A stretch of DNA of 64,000 nt from Achromobacter pulmonis (lineage in GTDB: Bacteria; Pseudomonadota; Gammaproteobacteria; Burkholderiales; Burkholderiaceae_B): NCBI RefSeq assembly GCF_002885955.2, contig NZ_POQS01000006.1, positions 1-64,000 of the forward strand, given 5' to 3'. The notes beneath the pieces were generated by a model. That model worked only from the letters and a program-made list of their open reading frames with translations. It had not been told where the DNA came from and did not search any database. Below are positions 53,391 through 61,084 of the stretch, in pieces. A program made the position numbers and the translations under genes. The first letter of the stretch is position 1, and each line of letters opens with the position of its first letter.

Positions 53391-54584
53391 CTACGGCGCC
53401 TTGGCTAGCGCCTGGCCGTCTCGGGCGACGATTTGGCCGCGCTTTACGACCAGTTTGCGTTGTGGGCGGGCGACGATGGCTTCGGGTACGGTTTCGGCGT
53501 CCACCAGCACGAAATCGGCGTGGCAGCCCGGGGCCAGGCCGTAGTCTTTCAGCCCCATCACGCGGGCGTTGCCGTAGGTGGCGGTGTGCAGGGCCAGTTC
53601 GAGTTCGTCGTCGCGGCGGAAGTTGTTGCGCAGGCCCACGAGCATGGCGCGTTCCAGCATGTCGGGCTTGCCGTAGGGGCCCCAGGTGTCGCGCATGCCG
53701 TCGTTGCCGGTGCCTACCGTGACGCCGGCGGCGTGCAGGCGGGCGACGCTGGGGACGGGGCGCGAGGCCGAGCCGGTGGTGACGATGCGGATGCCGGCTT
53801 CCAGCAGGCCGTTGGCCAGGGCCTGCACGGCCTGGGTGTCGGGCATGCCCAGGCAGAAGGCGTGCGACAGCGTGACCTTGCCTTGCATGCCCAGCGCCAG
53901 CACGCGGTCTATGGTCAGTTGCATGGTGAAGGCGCCGAGTTCGGCGGCTTCGTGCAGGTGGATGTCTATGGGTTTGCCGTGCCTTTCGGCCAGGCCGAAG
54001 AGCGCATCCAGATGGCCCTTGGGGTCGCGGTCCATGCCTGCGGGGTCCAGCCCGCCCACCACCTCGGCGCCCATGCGCAGCGCCTCGTCCATGAGCTCCA
54101 GCGTGCCGGGGCGGATCAGCAGGCCGCTTTGCGGGAAGGCGACGATTTCCACGTCGATGGCGTCGCGGTACTGCTCGCGGGCGCGCATCACGCCTTCGAT
54201 GGCGGCCAGCCCGAGGTCGGTGTCCACGTCCACGTGCGAGCGGATGTGGCTGGTGCCGTCGGCGATCGACATCACGATCTGGCGGGCGGCCTGGCGGCAG
54301 GGGTCCAGGCCCAGTTCGCGCCTTGCGGCGCGTTCGTTTTCGATGCGGTCGATCAGGCGCGGGCCCACCTCGTTGCGGTACCAGGGCATGCCGTACAGGG
54401 TCTTGTCCAGGTGCGCGTGGGCGTCGATCAGGCCGGGCAGCAGCAGCGCGCCGCCGCCATCGACGACGGGCACGCCCTGCGGGGCGGGGCCGCCCAGGGC
54501 GTGGATGCGGCCGTCGCGCACCAGCACGGAAGTCATCTCGCCGCCGGCGGGGCGAACGCGGGTAAACAGGGTGGCGTTCTGCAT
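53391..54584 (-). CDS. Cytosine-deaminase-like amidohydrolase
   Basis: A 397-residue metal-dependent hydrolase of the CodA branch. Metal-site segments are LIDAHAHLDKT, SHVDVDTDLG, DIHLHEAAELG, LSHAFCLG and GTGNDGMRDTWGPYGKPDMLERAMLVGL, the last matching the CodA active-site loop. It should deaminate or open a cyclic amidine or amide ring, such as cytosine, creatinine or isoguanine; which one is not known. It follows the racemase-like gene by four bases, forming a two-gene unit facing the GntR regulator. Confidence 0.85.
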   Translation of the reverse strand: MQNATLFTRVRPAGGEMTSVLVRDGRIHALGGPAPQGVPVVDGGGALLLPGLIDAHAHLDKTLYGMPWYRNEVGPRLIDRIENERAARRELGLDPCRQAARQIVMSIADGTSHIRSHVDVDTDLGLAAIEGVMRAREQYRDAIDVEIVAFPQSGLLIRPGTLELMDEALRMGAEVVGGLDPAGMDRDPKGHLDALFGLAERHGKPIDIHLHEAAELGAFTMQLTIDRVLALGMQGKVTLSHAFCLGMPDTQAVQALANGLLEAGIRIVTTGSASRPVPSVARLHAAGVTVGTGNDGMRDTWGPYGKPDMLERAMLVGLRNNFRRDDELELALHTATYGNARVMGLKDYGLAPGCHADFVLVDAETVPEAIVARPQRKLVVKRGQIVARDGQALAKAP

Positions 54585-54588
54585 GGTT

Positions 54589-55299
54589 CTACTTCCGTTC
54601 CAGGGACGCCAGGGCCAGCGCCTGCGCCAGCGCGGCGCGGTAGGAGTCGATGATGGGGACTTGCGGCTGGCGCGGCAGGCCGGGCAGGTAGCCGGCCAGC
54701 GCGGCGCCGGCCACGATGACCACGTCGGCGCCCTGCTCCACCGCGGCGTCCAGCGCCTGGCTGACCCGCTGCGCCGACTGCGGCGTGCGCGACGCGTAAT
54801 CCAGGGCATGGCCCGGCAGGGCCAGGATGCCCGCGCAGCGCGCCTCCACGCCCAGCTGGCGGATCTGTTCGCGCAGCATGGCGGGCCAGCGCTGGCCCAC
54901 CGTCACGATGGCGTAGCGATCGCCGCGCTGCATGGCGCTCATGATGGAGGCCTCGGCCATGCCCACCACGGGCACGTCCACGCGCTCGCGCACCGCGCCG
55001 ATGCCGGGTTCGCCGAAACAGGCGAGCACGCAGGCATGGAACGGCTGCGCGGCCTGGGCGAACTGGCGTTCCACGGTTTCGAGCACGGCGTGGGCGGAGA
55101 TGGCCGCCTCGGCCCGGCTGGCGATGTAGGCGGGGCCGAATCCGACCGTGACGGCGTGGACCTGGGCGGCCTCGCCCAGGAAGGCGCGGGCCTGGCCGGC
55201 CAGGCTGGCGGTGAGGTCGGCGGTGGTGTTGCCGTTGACCACCAGCAGCCGGCGGGGCGCGGCGGCTGGCGGGGTGGCGGTATCGGGGGCTGCGGACAT
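54589..55299 (-). CDS. Asp/Glu/hydantoin racemase superfamily protein, second cysteine missing
   Basis: A 236-residue member of the Asp/Glu/hydantoin racemase superfamily, with NGNTTADLT at the start and the first catalytic cysteine at Cys94 (ACFGEPG). Where racemases have a second cysteine (GCAGM), this protein reads VAGAALAG (about 196-203), so that cysteine is absent. A single-cysteine member is more likely an isomerase, decarboxylase or ring hydrolase than a true two-base racemase; this is an inference. It is followed by the amidohydrolase gene. The start at 55299 is 157 bases from the divergent GntR gene. Confidence 0.8.
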   Translation of the reverse strand: MSAAPDTATPPAAAPRRLLVVNGNTTADLTASLAGQARAFLGEAAQVHAVTVGFGPAYIASRAEAAISAHAVLETVERQFAQAAQPFHACVLACFGEPGIGAVRERVDVPVVGMAEASIMSAMQRGDRYAIVTVGQRWPAMLREQIRQLGVEARCAGILALPGHALDYASRTPQSAQRVSQALDAAVEQGADVVIVAGAALAGYLPGLPRQPQVPIIDSYRAALAQALALASLERK

Positions 55300-55316
55300 G
55301 ATCGGGCCTGAGTTTT

Positions 55317-55340
55317 TGTATAAATAAATGTATACGATTT
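55317..55340. promoter_or_regulatory. Candidate GntR operator
   Basis: TGTATA occurs at 55317-55322 and again, as TGTATACGATTT, at 55329-55340. The complement of the second copy, AAATCGTATACA, recurs exactly at 55500-55511 inside the start of the GntR gene. These AT-rich GTATAC elements flank the divergent promoters and probably bind the regulator. Confidence 0.5.
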
Positions 55341-55456
55341 TTGGACGGCGATGTATAGCCTGGCACTGCCGCAGCCAGCTATCGCTAACCCTGATCCGCC
55401 GTTGTAGTATTCTTTCCGGGCCGGCCCGCGTTGCCGGCCCAGGAGCCGACCCCACC

Positions 55457-56155
55457 ATGACCTCCCCCGCGCCGGCAGACGCCCCCGCCAATCGCAACGA
55501 AATCGTATACAAAAATTTGCGCCGGGCCATTATCGAGCAGGCGCTGCTGCCGGGCGACAAGCTGCCCGAGGACATCATCGGCGAACGTTACGGCGTCAGC
55601 CGGACCATCGTGCGCAGCGTGCTGACGCGCCTGTTCAGCGAAGGGCTGGTGGACCTGCGCCCCAACCGCGGGGCCGCGGTGGCGCGCCCCAGCCTGGAAG
55701 AGGCGCACGACATCTTCGAGGCGCGCCGCTGCCTGGAGCGCGACGTCGCCCGCCGGCTGCTGCAACACATCGACGAGGCCGGCCTGGCGCGGCTGGAGCG
55801 CCACCTGGCGCTGGAAGAAGCAGCCCGCGGGCGCAGCGTCAACGAATCGATCCGCCTCTCGGGCGAATTCCACATCCTGATGGCCGAGCTGTCGGGCAAT
55901 GCCGTATTTGCGCGCTACGTCAACGAGACCGTGTCGCGCTGCTCGCTGATCCTGGCCCTCTACGGCCGGCCGCATTCGAGCGAATGCGCGGTGAGCGAGC
56001 ACCGCGAAATCGTGGCCGGCCTGCGCGCGCGCGACGAACGGCGGGTGCTGCGCCTGCTGGAGCACCACCTGGAGGCCGTCACCGCCCGCGCGCTGCTGAG
56101 CGCGGCCCCGGAAGAGCGCGATATCCGCAAGATCCTCGACCGCTACGGCGCCTGA
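55457..56155 (+). CDS. GntR family transcriptional regulator (FCD subfamily)
   Basis: A 232-residue regulator with an N-terminal winged helix (IVYKNLRRAIIEQALLPGDKLPEDIIGERYGVSRTIVRSVLTRL) and an all-helical FCD ligand domain (EARRCLERDVARRLL...GEFHILMAELSGN...HREIVAGL), whose Asp/His residues often bind a metal and a carboxylate ligand. AGGAG precedes the ATG at 55457 by 11 bases; a start at 55328 would run across the promoter. It is divergent from the racemase-like and amidohydrolase genes and near the TRAP operon, which it probably controls. Confidence 0.9.
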   Translation: MTSPAPADAPANRNEIVYKNLRRAIIEQALLPGDKLPEDIIGERYGVSRTIVRSVLTRLFSEGLVDLRPNRGAAVARPSLEEAHDIFEARRCLERDVARRLLQHIDEAGLARLERHLALEEAARGRSVNESIRLSGEFHILMAELSGNAVFARYVNETVSRCSLILALYGRPHSSECAVSEHREIVAGLRARDERRVLRLLEHHLEAVTARALLSAAPEERDIRKILDRYGA

Positions 56156-56172
56156 ACGCGGGCGGCCCAATG

Positions 56173-56200
56173 AAAAAGCGCCCGGTCTGGGGCGCTTTTT
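56173..56200. terminator. Bidirectional intrinsic terminator
   Basis: AAAAAGCGCCC (56173-56183) pairs with GGGCGCTTTTT (56190-56200) around GGTCTG. T-runs follow the stem on both strands, so it serves the GntR gene and the convergent DUF3579 gene. Confidence 0.85.
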
Positions 56201-56212
56201 TGGTGTGGGGAC

Positions 56213-56503
56213 CTAGATTTCGCGTTCTTCGGTCTTGAGCTTGTTGTCGTGGGCGAAATCCACCACGAACTTGTACGCCAGCGGCTCCAGGTCGCGCAGC
56301 CGCTGGTCGACCACGATCCCGCGCACGCCGTCGATCACGACCGGCAGCACATAGGGCGAATAAGTGAGGTGGTTACCGGCACAGCCGGCGGGGCGGAATT
56401 GTGCCATTACGCCGGCGAGCCGTTCCGCCCAGTCGCTGGGGCGGAAGCGGCTACCGCTTTCGGTAACGCCATGAATTACGAATTGTCTGACGCGAGTTGC
56501 CAT
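56213..56503 (-). CDS. DUF3579 family protein
   Basis: A 96-residue protein matching my memory of DUF3579, a small family common in betaproteobacteria. Visible features are WAERLAGVMAQF, the segment YSPYVLPVVIDGVRGIVVDQRLRDLEPLAYKFVVDFAHDN and a charged tail. No function is known. It is divergent from argD, an arrangement that may be conserved and would hint at shared control. No signal peptide. Confidence 0.8.
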   Translation of the reverse strand: MATRVRQFVIHGVTESGSRFRPSDWAERLAGVMAQFRPAGCAGNHLTYSPYVLPVVIDGVRGIVVDQRLRDLEPLAYKFVVDFAHDNKLKTEEREI

Positions 56504-56732
56504 GAGTTCTTCACTACAGCGCGCCCTTCACGAAAGCCGGATCTTCGGCGTGATCAAACATGCGCCCTGCGCCGCGAATTGTATATGATTGATCCTTTGC
56601 CCTCCTTAAAACGCCGATTTCCCAGGAGAAAGGCGGGTTTTGGAAGGCCGGCCGCAAGCCCGGTCGCGAGTCGACCCCGACTTGCGCCCACCTGCCCCTC
56701 GAATCGCCCCGCCTTACCCAGGAGGATCCGCA

Positions 56733-57914
56733 ATGACCTCGCCTCTGGCCAACATCTATGCCCGGCTGCCGGTATCGTTCACGCACGGCCAGGGCGTCTG
56801 GCTGTGGGACGCCGAGGGTCGCAAGTACCTGGATGCGCTGGCCGGGATCGGCGTGTCCTGCCTGGGCCATGCCCACCCCGCGCTGGTGGCCGCGATCGCC
56901 GGGCAGGCCGCCCGCCTCATCCATACCTCGAATATCTACGAAATCCCGCAGCAGACCGCGCTGGCGGCCCGCCTGGCCGAACTGTCCGGCATGCAGGAAG
57001 TGGCCTTCAACAACAGCGGCTCCGAGGCCAACGAGGCCGCGATCAAGCTGGCCCGCTACTACGCCTACCAGCGCGGCAACTCGCATGCCCACATCATCAC
57101 CATGGACTCGTCCTGGCACGGGCGCACGCTGGGCACGCTGGCGGCCACCGGCAGCGACAAGGCGCGCAAGGGTTTCGGCCCCCTGCCCGAAGGCTTCATC
57201 CAGGTGCCGTACAACCAGCTCGACGCGGTGCGCGCCGCCGGCGACGCCGAACCGCGCACGGTGGCGGTGCTGCTGGAGGTGCTGCAGGGCGAAGGCGGCA
57301 TCCGCCCGTCCGACATCGCCTACCTGCAGGCATTGCGCCGCCTGTGCACGGAGCGCGGCTGGCTGCTGATGATCGACGAAGTCCAGTCCGGCATCGGCCG
57401 CACCGGCAAGTGGTTCGCCCACCAGTGGGCCGACATCCGGCCCGACGTGATGACCCTGGCCAAGGGCCTGGCCGGCGGGGTGCCCATCGGCGCCATGCTG
57501 GCCGCCGGACCCGCCGCCGGCGTGCTCACCCCGGGCACCCACGGCACCACTTTCGGCGGCGGCCCGCTGGTGTGCGCGGCCGGGCTGGCGGTGCTGGACG
57601 CCCTGGAATCCGAAAATCTGCTGGAAAACGCCCACACCGTGGGCGCCCACCTGAAAGACGCCCTGGCCCGCGAGCTTGCCGGCACACCCGGCGTCACCGA
57701 AATCCGCGGCCGCGGCCTGATGCTGGGCATCGAACTGGCCCGCCCCTGTGGCGTGCTGGCCATGCGCGCCATGCAGGCCGGGCTGCTCATCAACGTCACG
57801 CGCGACCGCGTCATCCGCATGCTGCCGCCGCTGATCCTCAACCAGGACGAGGCCGACCGCATCGTCGCCATCCTGGTTCCCCTCATCCGGGATTTCCTGG
57901 CCGAACAATCATAA
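56733..57914 (+). CDS. argD: Acetylornithine aminotransferase
   Basis: ArgD converts N-acetylglutamate semialdehyde to N-acetylornithine with PLP. The 393-residue class III aminotransferase has FNNSGSEANEAAIKLAR (about 92-108, PLP phosphate site), Asp215 in MIDEVQSGIGRTG and the PLP lysine Lys244 in LAKGLAGGVPIGA. AGGAGG at 56720-56725 sets the ATG at 56733; an upstream in-frame start at 56640 lies in the leader. The 229-base gap to the divergent DUF3579 gene holds the promoter; no clear ARG box was found. argF follows after 54 bases. Confidence 0.94.
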   Translation: MTSPLANIYARLPVSFTHGQGVWLWDAEGRKYLDALAGIGVSCLGHAHPALVAAIAGQAARLIHTSNIYEIPQQTALAARLAELSGMQEVAFNNSGSEANEAAIKLARYYAYQRGNSHAHIITMDSSWHGRTLGTLAATGSDKARKGFGPLPEGFIQVPYNQLDAVRAAGDAEPRTVAVLLEVLQGEGGIRPSDIAYLQALRRLCTERGWLLMIDEVQSGIGRTGKWFAHQWADIRPDVMTLAKGLAGGVPIGAMLAAGPAAGVLTPGTHGTTFGGGPLVCAAGLAVLDALESENLLENAHTVGAHLKDALARELAGTPGVTEIRGRGLMLGIELARPCGVLAMRAMQAGLLINVTRDRVIRMLPPLILNQDEADRIVAILVPLIRDFLAEQS

Positions 57915-57968
57915 TCAACGCCCCGCCCGGGCCTTGCCCGGCCGGGCCCAATGACCTGCGACATCACC

Positions 57969-58910
57969 ATGACTCCTCCCACGACCCAAAACGGCCCCCT
58001 GCGGCACTTCCTGCAGTTCAAGGACTTCTCGTCCGCCGAAATCGCCTACGTGCTGGAACGCGCGCGGCTGATCAAGGACAAGTTCAAGCGCTACGAACCC
58101 CACATGCCGCTGCACGACCGCACGCTGGCCATGGTGTTCGAAAAGGCCAGCACGCGCACCCGCGTGTCCTTCGAGGCCGGCATGTACCAGATGGGCGGCT
58201 CGGTCATCAACCTGACCTCCAACGACTCGCAGCTGGGCCGCTCCGAGCCCATCGAGGACACCGCGCGCGTGATTTCGCGCATGGTCGACATCGTCATGAT
58301 CCGCACGTTCGAGCAGACCCGCATCGAGCGCTTCGCCTCGCACTCGCGCGTGCCCGTGATCAACGGCCTGACCAACGAATTCCATCCCTGCCAGATCCTG
58401 GCCGACATCTTCACCTACATCGAGCACCGCGGCTCGATCGCCGGCAAGACCGTGGCCTGGGTGGGCGACGCCAACAACATGGCCTACACCTGGCTGCAGG
58501 CCGCCGAAATGCTGGGCTTCACGCTGCACGTGTCCACGCCGGCCGGCTACGAGCTCGAAGCCGCCCGCATCGGCACGCCGCCGGCCACGGTGCTGCGCCA
58601 GTTCAAGGACCCCATGGAAGCCTGCAAGGGCGCCCACCTCGTCACCACCGACGTGTGGACCAGCATGGGCTATGAAGCCGAAAACGAAGAGCGCCGCGCC
58701 GCCTTCGCCGACTGGTGCGTGGACACCGACATGATGGCGGTGGCCGATCCCCAGGCCGTGTTCATGCACTGCCTGCCCGCCCACCGCGGCGAGGAAGTCA
58801 CCGGCGAAGTCATCGACGGCCCGCAAAGCGTGGTCTGGGACGAAGCGGAAAACCGCATGCACGTGCAGAAGGCGCTGATGGAGTTCCTGCTGCTGGGGCA
58901 GGTGGAGTAA
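57969..58910 (+). CDS. argF: Ornithine carbamoyltransferase
   Basis: ArgF makes citrulline from ornithine and carbamoyl phosphate. The 313-residue protein shows the carbamoyl phosphate motif STRTR (61-65), FHPCQILADIFT, the ornithine-binding WVGDANNM and VFMHCLPAHRGEE. The ATG at 57969 is taken; one six codons earlier (57951) is also possible. It is in the argD transcript and ends just before repeat copy C. It is the anabolic form by context. Confidence 0.95.
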   Translation: MTPPTTQNGPLRHFLQFKDFSSAEIAYVLERARLIKDKFKRYEPHMPLHDRTLAMVFEKASTRTRVSFEAGMYQMGGSVINLTSNDSQLGRSEPIEDTARVISRMVDIVMIRTFEQTRIERFASHSRVPVINGLTNEFHPCQILADIFTYIEHRGSIAGKTVAWVGDANNMAYTWLQAAEMLGFTLHVSTPAGYELEAARIGTPPATVLRQFKDPMEACKGAHLVTTDVWTSMGYEAENEERRAAFADWCVDTDMMAVADPQAVFMHCLPAHRGEEVTGEVIDGPQSVVWDEAENRMHVQKALMEFLLLGQVE

Positions 58911-58933
58911 TCGGGCGCCGGCTCGCGCCGGCC

Positions 58934-58998
58934 GATGGGTTACGCGCGCGGGGAACTTGAGTTCTTGCCCAGGAACTGCCGCGCTGCACCCATCCTAC
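58934..58998 (+). repeat. Dispersed palindromic repeat, copy C
   Basis: A 65-bp unit from GATGGGTTACGCGCG to CGCGCTGCACCCATCCTAC, almost identical at its ends to B1 and B2. It fills the convergent gap between argF and the DUF4286-like gene, and its CTA at 58995-58997 is the latter's TAG stop. Confidence 0.8.
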
Positions 58999-59558
58999 AA
59001 AATCCTGCGGAACATCGTGCGGCGCGTGTTGATGAACGACGGCCGCACGCGGCTGCTCCAGTCGCTGGCGCGCACGGCCAGCCACGGCGGGCTGCCGAAG
59101 GTCTCGCGCGTGTGCAGGTCGTAGCAGGCCAGATAGCGCGGGGGCTGGTCGCGGCATTCGTAGCGCACCGCGCGCACGGTGCCCGGCACCGCCGCCAGGC
59201 CCGGCAGATGCTCCTGGTCGTACCAGGCGTTCAGGTCCGCTTCGGCCTCGGGCCGCACGTCGGTCTCGACGATGTAGTGCCACGGGGCGTCCTGCCCCGC
59301 CGACGCCCCGGCCAATTCCAGCGTCCGATTCAGCACGCGGACGCGCAACGCCGGGAAATGTTCGGCCAGCCGGGCGCGGACCTCGGTCAGCACGGCGGCC
59401 GGCCCGCGCAGATAGATGTAGGTCTCGTCCTCTTCCACGGCGGCATAGCCGCGGGCGTGCACGCCTGCCAGGCCCCGCGTCAGCGTGCGCATGAATTCGC
59501 GGGCGCGCGGCTCGTCGCTGCGCGCGCCCAGCGAGACCAGAATCACCTGTTCCTGCAC
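58995..59558 (-). CDS. DUF4286-like alpha/beta-barrel protein
   Basis: A 187-residue protein whose C-terminal half (HYIVETDVRPEAEADLNAWYDQEHLPGLAAVPGTVRAVRYEC) resembles DUF4286/EthD-type ferredoxin-like barrels that bind small molecules. The N-terminal half (VILVSLGARSDEPRAREFMRTL) looks like a second such barrel. Function is unknown. It is the last gene of the LigI-Bug-CMD operon and uses the stop codon in repeat copy C. Confidence 0.7.
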   Translation of the reverse strand: MQEQVILVSLGARSDEPRAREFMRTLTRGLAGVHARGYAAVEEDETYIYLRGPAAVLTEVRARLAEHFPALRVRVLNRTLELAGASAGQDAPWHYIVETDVRPEAEADLNAWYDQEHLPGLAAVPGTVRAVRYECRDQPPRYLACYDLHTRETFGSPPWLAVRASDWSSRVRPSFINTRRTMFRRIL

Positions 59559-59571
59559 CTTGCTCTCCTTT

Positions 59572-60102
59572 TCAATGTCCGACGTGTAGCGCCACCAGAA
59601 AGCGCGACACCATGTTGTAGGCGGCGACGGTCGCCGTCAGCTCGACCAGCTGCGTATCGTCGCAGCGCGCGCGCAGCGGCGCGAACACGGCGTCCGGCAC
59701 TTCGATATCGCGGGTCATGGCGTCGGTCAGCGCCAGCACCTCGGCCTCGCCCGGCTCCAGGCCGCGCAGTCCGGCCGGCGCGGGCCCCTCGCGCAATGCG
59801 TCGATCAGGGCCTGGGGCATGCCCGCGGCCAGCGCGTGCGGCACGTGCGCCTCGAACTCGTAGGGCGCGCCGTTCAGGGTCGCCACGCGCAGGATGATCA
59901 GCTCACGCAGCCGCGGCGGCAGCGCGGTCTTCTGGCGGATGGCCGTCAGCATGGCCTCCCAGCCCTCGACCACGGCGGGGCTGTTCAGCAGCACCTGGTA
60001 CAGCGGCGAAATGCGGCCGCGCGCGGCGGCGATGCGCGCCTCCAGCGCGGCCAGTTCGGGACGGGCGCCCGGCGCCACGGGCGCGACTCGGCTTGCGCTC
60101 AT
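59572..60102 (-). CDS. Carboxymuconolactone decarboxylase family protein
   Basis: A 176-residue helical protein of the CMD/AhpD superfamily, with PPRLRELIILRVATLNGAPYEFEAHVPHALAAGM and VAAYNMVSRFLVALHVGH. The AhpD CxxC pair is absent (APYEFEAH), so it is not a thiol peroxidase partner; the Glu and His of CMD-type members are kept. Role probably in ring or lactone catabolism with the neighbouring LigI-like hydrolase; an inference. Four bases after the Bug gene. Confidence 0.82.
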   Translation of the reverse strand: MSASRVAPVAPGARPELAALEARIAAARGRISPLYQVLLNSPAVVEGWEAMLTAIRQKTALPPRLRELIILRVATLNGAPYEFEAHVPHALAAGMPQALIDALREGPAPAGLRGLEPGEAEVLALTDAMTRDIEVPDAVFAPLRARCDDTQLVELTATVAAYNMVSRFLVALHVGH

Positions 60103-60106
60103 GGCT

Positions 60107-61060
60107 TCACTCCGGACGGATGTTCTTGCGCTGGATCAGCGCGGTCCATTTCTCGCGGTCGGACGCGATCAGCGCGGCCAGTTCCTGGGGAGTGCCGGGC
60201 GCGGGCTGGGCGCCGAACTTCTCCAGCCGGGCGCGCACGCTCTCCGTCGCCAGCGCGGCGCGCACGGCCTGGTTCAGCCGCTCGATGACGGCCGGCGGCG
60301 TGGCGGCCGGCGCGACCAGGCCATACCAGTTGTTGGACTCCACCCCGGCGATGCCCTGCTCGGCCAGCGTCCTGACCTGCGGCAGCAGTGGATGGCGCGT
60401 CGGCGCCGCGATTCCCAGCGCCTTGAGCTTGCCGCCCTGGATATGCCCGATCAGGCCGGGCACGTCGCCGAAGAAGCCCGCCACCTGGTTGCCCATCACG
60501 TCGTTGATGACCGGCGCGGCGCCTTTGTACGGCACGTGCAGGACGTTTGCGCGGCTGGCGTCGGCGAACATCTCCAGCGTCAGGTGCGGAATGCTGCCGA
60601 TGCCCGAGGAGCCGATCGCCACGGCCTGCGTCGCGGCCTGCGACCGCTTGACGAAATCGGCCGCGTCGGCCGCCGGATTGGACGGGTTCGCCACGAACAC
60701 CGTGGCGTTGTTGACCACCTTGGACACCGGCGCGAAATCGCGCGCCGGGTCGTACGGCAGGTCCTTGTAGAGCGCCGGGCTGATGGCGACCGCGCCCACG
60801 CTGGTCAGGAACAGCACCGAGCCGTCGGCCGGCGCCTTGGCCACATAGGCCGCCGCGATATTGCCGTTGGCGCCGGCGCGGTTTTCCACGATGACCGGCT
60901 GGCCCAGCTCCTTGCCCAGCTGCTCGGCCAGCACCCGGCCCACCAGATCGACCGGCCCGCCCGGCGGAAACGCGACGACCAGGCGCACCGGCCCCTCGGC
61001 CCGGGCCGCGCCCAGCGCCGCCAGGCCCAGCAGGCCCGCGCACAGTATTTTCTTGAACAT
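60107..61060 (-). CDS. Bug family periplasmic solute-binding protein (TctC-like)
   Basis: A 317-residue receptor of the Bug/TctC family, abundant in Bordetella. Signal peptide about 1-21 (MFKKILCAGLLGLAALGAARA), then VRLVVAFPPGGPVDLVGRVLAEQL, VIVENRAGANGNIAAAYVAKA and VPYKGAAPVINDVMGNQVAGFFGD, the two ligand loops. It usually works with a TctAB carrier; the only one in this window is at 13.4-15.4 kb, and a pairing is speculative. It sits between the LigI-like and CMD-like genes, so its ligand may be their substrate. Confidence 0.93.
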   Translation of the reverse strand: MFKKILCAGLLGLAALGAARAEGPVRLVVAFPPGGPVDLVGRVLAEQLGKELGQPVIVENRAGANGNIAAAYVAKAPADGSVLFLTSVGAVAISPALYKDLPYDPARDFAPVSKVVNNATVFVANPSNPAADAADFVKRSQAATQAVAIGSSGIGSIPHLTLEMFADASRANVLHVPYKGAAPVINDVMGNQVAGFFGDVPGLIGHIQGGKLKALGIAAPTRHPLLPQVRTLAEQGIAGVESNNWYGLVAPAATPPAVIERLNQAVRAALATESVRARLEKFGAQPAPGTPQELAALIASDREKWTALIQRKNIRPE

Positions 61061-61084
61061 GATGTCTCCTTGAATCGAATTTTC

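Noticed and set aside
56504..56732. ARG box between DUF3579 and argD
   Set aside because: AT-rich patches are present (around 56576-56590), but no paired 18-bp ARG-box-like palindromes could be made out.
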